A DNA stretch of 27,677 bases from SHLQ01 sp047638715 (GTDB taxonomy: Bacteria > Actinomycetota > Acidimicrobiia > Acidimicrobiales > SHLQ01). The DNA lies in contig JBLIMK010000051.1 of assembly GCA_047638715.1 (NCBI GenBank), positions 1 to 27,677 on the forward strand, read 5' to 3'. The translations under genes were made by a program, and so were the position numbers. The notes under the pieces are model-generated. The model saw only the letters and a list, made by a program, of their open reading frames with translations, did not search any database and was not told the DNA's origin. This document shows, in pieces, positions 22,687-27,677 of the stretch (position 1 is the stretch's first letter; every line of letters begins with the position of its first letter).

Positions 22687-22742
22687 GACGTCAGGTTACG
22701 TCCACGGTTCGCGCGCTCGGTGATAGGGCGTGCGATGCGGAT

Positions 22743-24548
22743 TCAGTTGCCGAGTGGGTTGCCCTTTTGAGTCGCCAGCAGACGTTGCACGAGGTCGATC
22801 GATTCGTCGTCGACTCCCTTGGACTGCATACCATCGGCGGTGAGGAGGAAGCCGGGGGTCTCACGTGCGTCGTACACCGCCTCGGTTGTATAAAGGCGCG
22901 GTTTGATCATCGCCGGGTCGCCATCCTCTGGGCAGAACGTCATGCAATTTCCGCATTCGTTGCACAACTCGCTGAGCACGAAATATTGCTGACGGCTGTT
23001 CTCCATGCTGTCGAGTCCAGTCTCGACGAGGCTCGGGATCGAGAAGAACGCATCATTGGGACACACGGTGATGCAGAAGTTGCACGAGACACAACCGAAC
23101 ATCTCGAGTTCGTTTTCGACCTCCCGCGGAAGCTTTTCGTTCGCGTCGAGGTGGTAGTCCGCCCCTCCTGCGGCGCGAAGATGGGCGGCGTATGCCGCTG
23201 CCGCGCTCGAGTGACCAGCCGCGACAGCTTCGTCCTGTTTCGCCGCGCGCCATGACGTGAGATCTATTGCGCCGGATGCCTTGACCTCTTTTGTGAGCGC
23301 TTTCAGCATCGGAGCGAGTCGCCCATACCCTCCCGGTTTGAGCAGGTCGGAACACACGGTTGCGGGGTTGATACCCATCGCAAGCGCAGCTGCAATGTTC
23401 TCCTTCGTGATTCCTGCCGAAAAACTCACCATGATGTTGCCGTCATGCCCGGGGATCGCGAGCTCGCCCGGAAGCGCAGCCGCCAACTTGTCGAGCAACG
23501 TCGAGGCCAACACATGTAGGGGTGGCCCGCTGAGGTACATCGTGTCTTCGGGCATCCATTGCTTGGAGTTATTGACCACGAGCGTGTTCGTAAGCTTGAT
23601 GCCGAATACACGGCCGCGCTCTGCGGCGTAGTCGCGCAGTTCAACGATGAGCTCGATGCCTCGTTCGAATTGGAGATCTTCGGCAAACTCCTGCTCTTTG
23701 ACGTGAACATCGGTGTAGCCGAGTTCCTCGTTCACGATGGCTGCGACGGTCTCGTATCCGAGGAGCGTCGGATTGAGCTTCACGATGACATCGAGGCCGT
23801 GCTCATCGATGAGGTGTTTGGTGATGAGTTCGATCTCGTCGGGCGGGCAGCCGTGAAACGTCGACAACGTGAGTGTGTCGGACATCGTGGTCGAGAAGTC
23901 GAAGTCGCGGAATTCGGCGAATTCGTCGGGGATCTGCGCCCTGAGTGCCTCGACCTCGGCGGACGCATCCTTCATCCCGGTGACGAACGCTGCTACTTCA
24001 GGCGATGAGATTCCTGCCAGGTCGTACCCGACGGACATGTCGAAAACATGCGGACCAGGGTCGTCGCCGATGTGTGCACGAAGCGGCTCCCAGTTTCGCA
24101 AGATCTCGATCAACATCGACGCTTTCACGTACTCCGTCAAACTCTCCGGGATCTTGAGTTCCTGACTCCACTCGATGTTGTAGCCAATCGTCTGCATGTC
24201 GATGCAGGGACGCTGGATCTCGAGCTCGTCGAGAATCTGGACGGTCTTGAGCTCGAAGAGTCTCGAGCCGCCAAGCCATGAGAGCACGATGTTCTGGGCG
24301 AGCTGGCTGTGTGGACCTGCGGCAGGTCCGATCGGTGATGCACACCGACGTCCGAGGAACTCGAAACCGAGGTCTACGTCGGGGTCGGGACGCCAAATTC
24401 GCGCGGTTGGGAGATCGAAGATCTTGTTTCGGGTCTCCCATTCGTGTGCGATGCGAGTGAGCAGTTGCCCCAGGTCCATTGGCGTTAGGGGAGCGGTCGC
24501 GCCGTGCGGAGTATGGCCGGGGTGGTTGGTCAAAGAGTCTTGAGTCAT
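22743..24548 (-). CDS. ygfK: YgfK-like iron-sulfur protein, short form without the FAD/NAD domain
   Basis: 601 aa, against about 1030 in E. coli. Residues ~20-440 match the N-terminal dihydroorotate-dehydrogenase-like half of YgfK: CASPIGPAAGPHSQLAQNIV, LSWLGGSRLFELKTVQIL, RPCIDMQT, LSTFHGCPPDEIE, VKLNPTLLGYETV and CSDLLKPGGYGRL. The C-terminus has two 4Fe-4S motifs: CVSCNFCITVCP (C486, C489, C492, C496) and CNECGNCMTFCP (C529, C532, C535, C539). The GltD-like FAD/NAD(P)H domain that lies between these parts in E. coli is missing cleanly. YgfK is annotated as a putative selenate reductase subunit and occurs with ssnA and xdhD-type genes in purine catabolism clusters; its reaction is unproven. 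The start is the ATG at 24548, 20 bp from the palindromic operator. The HI0933-type flavoprotein gene follows. Confidence 0.9.
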   Translation of the reverse strand: MTQDSLTNHPGHTPHGATAPLTPMDLGQLLTRIAHEWETRNKIFDLPTARIWRPDPDVDLGFEFLGRRCASPIGPAAGPHSQLAQNIVLSWLGGSRLFELKTVQILDELEIQRPCIDMQTIGYNIEWSQELKIPESLTEYVKASMLIEILRNWEPLRAHIGDDPGPHVFDMSVGYDLAGISSPEVAAFVTGMKDASAEVEALRAQIPDEFAEFRDFDFSTTMSDTLTLSTFHGCPPDEIELITKHLIDEHGLDVIVKLNPTLLGYETVAAIVNEELGYTDVHVKEQEFAEDLQFERGIELIVELRDYAAERGRVFGIKLTNTLVVNNSKQWMPEDTMYLSGPPLHVLASTLLDKLAAALPGELAIPGHDGNIMVSFSAGITKENIAAALAMGINPATVCSDLLKPGGYGRLAPMLKALTKEVKASGAIDLTSWRAAKQDEAVAAGHSSAAAAYAAHLRAAGGADYHLDANEKLPREVENELEMFGCVSCNFCITVCPNDAFFSIPSLVETGLDSMENSRQQYFVLSELCNECGNCMTFCPEDGDPAMIKPRLYTTEAVYDARETPGFLLTADGMQSKGVDDESIDLVQRLLATQKGNPLGN

Positions 24549-24568
24549 CGCTATAAACGCTAGTCGCC

Positions 24569-24585
24569 CTTTACAAAATGTAAAG
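24569..24585 (-). promoter_or_regulatory. Palindromic operator (ygfK-like operon)
   Basis: A third perfect CTTTACAAAATGTAAAG, here 20 bases before the ATG instead of seven. The base after the arm is G, so the embedded TAAAGT of the other two copies is lost. A TTTATAGC sequence lies between operator and start and could serve as -10, which would place the palindrome over the -35 region. Control by the same regulator is inferred from sequence identity. Confidence 0.75.
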
Positions 24586-24706
24586 CGACACTTTTTGAGC
24601 CATCAGATTCGGCGTTCATTGGCGTCTCGACGTGGGGGCAGTTCTCGAGAATTGTCGTGAGGTCCGCCGCTCAGCGGGGTTCACATCCATCCCGACTGGC
24701 GGCCCC

Positions 24707-24712
24707 TAGATT
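24707..24712 (+). promoter_or_regulatory. Possible -10 of a leaderless promoter
   Basis: TAGATT fits TANNNT and is followed by seven bases and the ATG at 24720. No ribosome-binding site precedes that ATG, which agrees with a leaderless transcript for the small membrane-protein pair. Confidence 0.45.
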
Positions 24713-24719
24713 GGCTCCC

Positions 24720-24809
24720 ATGCGCAAACGCAACGCAGCCATCGTGGCACTCCTCCTTCTCGCTATCCTCGGTGCCAGCCTGCTGCAGTTCGTGCTCCTC
24801 GCTTCATGA
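24720..24809 (+). CDS. 29-aa hydrophobic peptide
   Basis: Thirty codons from ATG to TGA encode a basic start (MRKRNAA) followed by one membrane segment (IVALLLLAILGASLLQFVLLA), a typical small single-span membrane peptide. Its stop overlaps the start of the next gene (ATGA, 24806-24809), so translation of the two is probably coupled. A TANNNT hexamer seven bases upstream supports expression as a leaderless message. The function is unknown. It may be a partner of the downstream membrane protein, or mainly a means of delivering ribosomes to it. A chance frame cannot be excluded at this length. Confidence 0.5.
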   Translation: MRKRNAAIVALLLLAILGASLLQFVLLAS

Positions 24810-25222
24810 TCGTGCGTCTGTTGGCCGCGTCGTGGGCGGCACTCGCGATCGCTTCATTCTCGACCTCGATTTTGGCGCTGCAATCTTCAGCCCGTGGACG
24901 GGTTGAGCGGCTGCAATCCCAGACGGCGCTGCTCTCACGTATTGGACGGTATGGGTCACTGCTCGCTCTGGTACTCGGTGTTGCCGCCTTTCGCGCCTTC
25001 TTCACCGCCGATCTGCGAACATCGCTCTGGCCCTATACCGTCGCCCCATGGGTCGCCCTCTCCCTTCAAGCCATGTGGCTTCGCCCGTACATCAACGCGT
25101 TTGTCGACATGATCGAACGCAACTTCCATCGACCGGTGGCGCGGTTTCTAGTCGGCCATGCAGTGCTCGATGCGATCGCCGCTGCGTCCTTGATCATCCT
25201 GACCTGGAAAGGCGTCCGCTAG
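24806..25222 (+). CDS. Unidentified 138-aa membrane protein
   Basis: 138 aa with probably four membrane segments: ~1-22 (LLAASWAALAIASFSTSILA), ~48-66 (YGSLLALVLGVAAFRAFF), ~78-93 (TVAPWVALSLQAMWL) and ~117-134 (AVLDAIAAASLIILTW). Short charged loops link them (SARGRVERLQSQ, NAFVDMIERNFHRPVAR). I do not recognise the family and see no catalytic motif. The start codon overlaps the stop of the 29-aa peptide gene, and no Shine-Dalgarno sequence is visible, so translation probably depends on that coupling. The gene ends six bases before the convergent sigma-factor fusion. Confidence 0.7.
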   Translation: MIVRLLAASWAALAIASFSTSILALQSSARGRVERLQSQTALLSRIGRYGSLLALVLGVAAFRAFFTADLRTSLWPYTVAPWVALSLQAMWLRPYINAFVDMIERNFHRPVARFLVGHAVLDAIAAASLIILTWKGVR

Positions 25223-25228
25223 CGGAGA

Positions 25229-26902
25229 TCAGCGAGCGGGGCACGGGGTGACGCTCACCGTGACGAAAGTAGTCGTCGAGTCGCCGGCGTTATCGGTGGC
25301 GACGACCTGGGACGATTGTGATCCGCTGACGAACCACGTGCCGATCTCGCCTCTCCACAGCCCACCAGCGCCCTGCTGCAACGCGGTTTCTGTCCCATCG
25401 CCTCCGGTCGGAGACCAGATGACCACGACCGAGTCGACTTCACCATCGGGATCTTCGACATCGACCAGGACGGTAGCGCGCTGGCCTGGACAGCTACCTT
25501 GATCGATCTGCACCTTGCCGGGCCGGATTTCGGTGCGGTTGAATACGGGCGACTCGTTGGGCGGCACCGTGGTGGTCGTTGTGGTGGTGGTCGTTGTGGT
25601 GGTGGTCGTTGTGGTGGTGGTCGTTGTGGTCGAGGTTGTTGTGCTCGTGGTCGTTGTGGGAGCGAGAGTGGTCGTCGGAGCCGTGGTCGTCGGTGCAAGA
25701 GTTGTAGGAGCTACGGTCGTCGTAGCCACCTCGGTCGAGGTCGGCTCAACACCCGTGGTTGACCCGGAATCCTCAGCGGTCGTCGAAGTGGACTCTGTCG
25801 TCGACGGGATCGGCTCCACCTGATCGGTGCTCGCTACCTCGACAGAGCCCGCAACTTCGACCGAAGCGACCGATACCAAAGTCTCTGAATCTCGCAACAT
25901 CCATGCCGTGCCGCCAGCGAGCAACAAGAGAAATGCGAAGGCGGCAGCACTGGTCAGGAGGATCATCCCTCGAGCCGCCCGACCCGTCACGGCGCCGGTA
26001 GGGAAACCGTTCGGCTGCCAATCCCACGTGCCAGATCCACTGGGTGGATCGGCCGTCCGTGGAGCGAACCCAATGCGGCCACCGGTTCCGGGTCCAGTCA
26101 TCGGCGCCCCGACGCCGAGGCCTTGCGACATAAGACCGATCGTCTTCTCGCGCAAACCTCCAGGCACAGCCATGGTCGGGAGAAGACCGAACGAAACTCC
26201 CGACGCCAGCGCGGTGGCGCGTGTCCGTTCGCAGATCTCGCACGCCTTGACATGGCGGGACACCTTCGACCGAACGTCGAGCGTGAACCGCCCATCCCAA
26301 CCGCCGAGCAACAGATCGAGTTCGTAGCACTCTTCTCGGCCCTGACGAGCAACGAGGAGTCCGCCGAGCGAGGTGGCGATTCGATCGCGCATCCGAGACA
26401 GCAACACATTGGCGTGACTCTCCGTTACGCCGAGTGCGTCCGCTAGTCCCTGTCCGACCATGCCATGACGGAGATGGAGTTCGAGCACTTCTTGGTCGCG
26501 TTCCGACAAACCATCAGCGGCATCCCACAGCTGCGCGGCTGCCTCCACGCGCAAGAGATCAATATCGGGATCTGTGTCGGGGGCGACAAGAAACTCCATA
26601 CCATCACCGCCCGCAGCTCGGGCAGCGACCTTTCCGCTGGCGATGATTTGGTTGCGCGCAATCGCATAGAGCCACGACCGGAGCTTTGAGGGCTCGCGAA
26701 GCTGCGACAGCCGGGTTGCCGCTCGTACAAAAGTGTCTTGGGTGGCATCGGCCGCGTCTGCTTCGTTTCTCAGCCGGGAGCGACAGAAGCTGTAGATCAC
26801 GTCCGCGTAGCGATCGTAGATTTCGCCGACAGCTGACCGATCTCCTTGGAGCGCGCGTTCGACGAGCTCCACGTCGTCCACGCTCGAAATAGCTACGTCC
26901 AT
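25229..26902 (-). CDS. ECF sigma factor fused to zinc-binding, membrane and extracellular regions
   Basis: 557 aa. Residues ~10-85 are sigma region 2 (AVGEIYDRYADVIYSFCRSRL, DATQDTFVRAATRL, LRSWLYAIARNQI). Residues ~125-180 are region 4 (LSERDQEVLELHLRHGM, then ALGVTESHANVLLSRMRDRI). A zinc-finger motif typical of anti-sigma factors follows at H217-x3-C221-x2-C224. A membrane helix lies at ~313-335 (ILLTSAAAFAFLLLLAGGTAW). A long Thr-rich stalk (~355-446) leads to an outside domain (~447-557) with only two Cys (in GSCPGQ and at the end, TPCPAR), probably disulfide-bonded. This unites sigma factor, anti-sigma and sensor in one membrane-anchored chain. Release would need proteolysis or a conformational switch; neither can be seen. 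No separate anti-sigma gene is adjacent. The ATG at 26902 precedes the first sigma helix closely. Confidence 0.88.
   Translation of the reverse strand: MDVAISSVDDVELVERALQGDRSAVGEIYDRYADVIYSFCRSRLRNEADAADATQDTFVRAATRLSQLREPSKLRSWLYAIARNQIIASGKVAARAAGGDGMEFLVAPDTDPDIDLLRVEAAAQLWDAADGLSERDQEVLELHLRHGMVGQGLADALGVTESHANVLLSRMRDRIATSLGGLLVARQGREECYELDLLLGGWDGRFTLDVRSKVSRHVKACEICERTRATALASGVSFGLLPTMAVPGGLREKTIGLMSQGLGVGAPMTGPGTGGRIGFAPRTADPPSGSGTWDWQPNGFPTGAVTGRAARGMILLTSAAAFAFLLLLAGGTAWMLRDSETLVSVASVEVAGSVEVASTDQVEPIPSTTESTSTTAEDSGSTTGVEPTSTEVATTTVAPTTLAPTTTAPTTTLAPTTTTSTTTSTTTTTTTTTTTTTTTTTTTTTVPPNESPVFNRTEIRPGKVQIDQGSCPGQRATVLVDVEDPDGEVDSVVVIWSPTGGDGTETALQQGAGGLWRGEIGTWFVSGSQSSQVVATDNAGDSTTTFVTVSVTPCPAR
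25569..25630. repeat. 15-bp tandem repeat coding for the poly-Thr stalk
   Basis: TCGTTGTGGTGGTGG repeats perfectly at 25576, 25591 and 25606, with partial copies on both sides. On the minus strand each unit codes for five Thr. Because the unit is a multiple of three, copy-number change would lengthen or shorten the stalk of the sigma-factor fusion without a frameshift. Confidence 0.75.
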
Positions 26903-27005
26903 GCCCGCACCGCTCCCGACGTCCCTCCGAGGACGTCCTCACCAAACCTCCATTGTGGACGCGTTGCGCTCCGGACAAAAGCGCGGCCCCTCCAGGCGCG
27001 CCACT

Positions 27006-27031
27006 GGGGCGGACCGTTAGCGGTCCGCCCC
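27006..27031 (-). terminator. Strong hairpin after the Pro/Glu-rich surface protein gene
   Basis: GGGGCGGACCG (27006-27016) pairs perfectly with CGGTCCGCCCC (27021-27031) around a TTAG loop, an 11-bp GC-rich stem. It lies 24 bases past the stop of the minus-strand surface protein gene and ahead of the sigma-factor fusion. No T-run follows on either strand, so it is a U-less hairpin terminator or a processing site. Confidence 0.55.
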
Positions 27032-27055
27032 AGGAGCGAGCGTCGATTGGAAAGC

Positions 27056-27677
27056 TCATGCCGTTTGCGCATTGCGGCGGGTCGTAAGGATCGCGACGAG
27101 CCCTCCGGCGACGGCGACCAGTATCCACATGGCCATCATGGCCATCATGAAAGAGGAGATTCCGCCACCCTTCGATTGACCGGACCCGGGAACTGATCCG
27201 GCTGCACCACGGATGATCTCATCGATGTCGCCCGACTCGATGGCCTCGGTGTTGGAGCCCGGGTCTTCAACGGTTTCTCCCAACACCTCGGTGTCTACGT
27301 CAGCATCATCTCCGGTGCCGCTTGGTGTGGTTTCGCCGACGTCCTGTACGGGAGGTAGCTCGGTTTCATCGTTGGGCTGCGTTGGCTCAGCGGGCTGCAC
27401 TGGAGCGGAGGCTTCGGTTGGTTCGACGGGCTCAGATTGTGGCGCTGTCTCGGGCTGTGGCTCAATCGGCTCAACAGGGTCAGGCTGTGGCTCGACAGGC
27501 TCGACAGGCTCAACTGGTTCTGGTTCTGGTTCTGGCTGTGGACAGCTGAAGGTGAACGACTCCGAGCCGATCGTGGAAGCTCCGTGTTTGATCGTCACGA
27601 GCTTGGTCTCACCGGGGTCGATCGCCAGGAGCCAATCGAGCGAACTATGCGGGGCCACGGCTTGCAGTGCGTAGATG
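27056..27677 (-). CDS. C-terminal part of a Pro/Glu-rich membrane-anchored surface protein (5' end outside window)
   Basis: The minus-strand frame is open to the end of the window (…IYALQAVAPHSSLDWLL), so the GTG at 27658 is not needed as a start and the gene is cut by the window edge. The visible part has a beta-rich end of an extracellular domain (AIDPGETKLVTIKHGAS…ESFTFSCP). A long Pro/Glu-rich stalk with VEP and PQP repeats follows, then an acidic Gly/Ser segment, a single membrane helix (FMMAMMAMWILVAVAGGLVAI) and a short basic tail (LTTRRNAQTA). No LPXTG sorting signal precedes the helix, so anchoring is by the membrane span itself. The function is unknown; an adhesin-like or cell-envelope role would fit. 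A strong hairpin lies just after the stop. Confidence 0.75.
   Translation of the reverse strand, partial: IYALQAVAPHSSLDWLLAIDPGETKLVTIKHGASTIGSESFTFSCPQPEPEPEPVEPVEPVEPQPDPVEPIEPQPETAPQSEPVEPTEASAPVQPAEPTQPNDETELPPVQDVGETTPSGTGDDADVDTEVLGETVEDPGSNTEAIESGDIDEIIRGAAGSVPGSGQSKGGGISSFMMAMMAMWILVAVAGGLVAILTTRRNAQTA

Noticed and set aside
24639..24654. Near-palindrome CAGTTCTCGAGAATTG upstream of the small membrane peptide
   Set aside because: One mismatch, a single copy, and over 50 bp from the proposed -10; could be an operator, but nothing else supports it.

Overview
The window looks like part of a chromosome from a high-GC actinobacterium, most likely of the class Acidimicrobiia (inference). 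The pointers are a deazaflavin (F420)-type reductase, long Thr-rich linkers in exported proteins, a large GapB-type glyceraldehyde-3-phosphate dehydrogenase, and TANNNT hexamers 6-7 nt upstream of start codons as in leaderless actinobacterial transcripts. No rRNA, tRNA, CRISPR array, transposase or phage gene is visible. Genes are densely packed, and three convergent pairs share 4 bp across their stop codons.

Layout. 1-963: the tail of an unidentified gene, a repeat-rich noncoding stretch, and a degenerate GGDEF protein that has lost its catalytic signature but keeps an RxxD I-site-like motif. 960-4073 (minus): a MalT/LAL-type LuxR regulator, an unidentified 151-aa protein and an F420-type reductase, arranged as one operon. 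4240-5621 (plus): an SRPBCC-type protein and an exported L,D-transpeptidase. 5641-9340 (minus): a two-gene molybdenum hydroxylase whose FAD and 2Fe-2S parts are fused in FAD-first order. 9391-9699: a small GNAT protein. 9696-13452 (minus): an SsnA-like amidohydrolase followed by two fold-type-II PLP enzymes. 13679-14080: a PLDc_N membrane protein. 14077-17702 (minus): a D-specific N-carbamoylase-like amidohydrolase, then a selenium-dependent-type xanthine dehydrogenase (2Fe-2S plus molybdopterin fusion). 17798-19898 (minus): a CPA1 Na+/H+ antiporter overlapping a UspA-like gene. 20044-21480: GAPDH. 21490-24548 (minus): a YgfK-like iron-sulfur protein, then an HI0933-type flavoprotein. 24720-25222: a 29-aa membrane peptide and a 138-aa membrane protein. 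25229-27677 (minus): an ECF sigma factor fused to a zinc-finger, membrane and extracellular tail, and the end of a Pro/Glu-rich surface protein.

The main result is a dispersed regulon. The same 17-bp palindrome CTTTACAAAATGTAAAG occurs exactly three times, just upstream of the ssnA-like, xdhD-like and ygfK-like genes. In E. coli the homologues of these three lie together (ygfK-ssnA-ygfM-xdhD), and related genes occur in anaerobic purine/uric-acid degradation clusters. Here they are split into three transcription units that appear to be tied together by one operator, with an N-carbamoylase and two unusual PLP enzymes alongside. I infer a catabolic pathway for a purine-like or other N-heterocyclic compound. 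The substrate and the regulator are not identifiable from the sequence. The YgfK is a short form lacking the central FAD/NAD domain, and the SsnA lacks its usual N-terminus.
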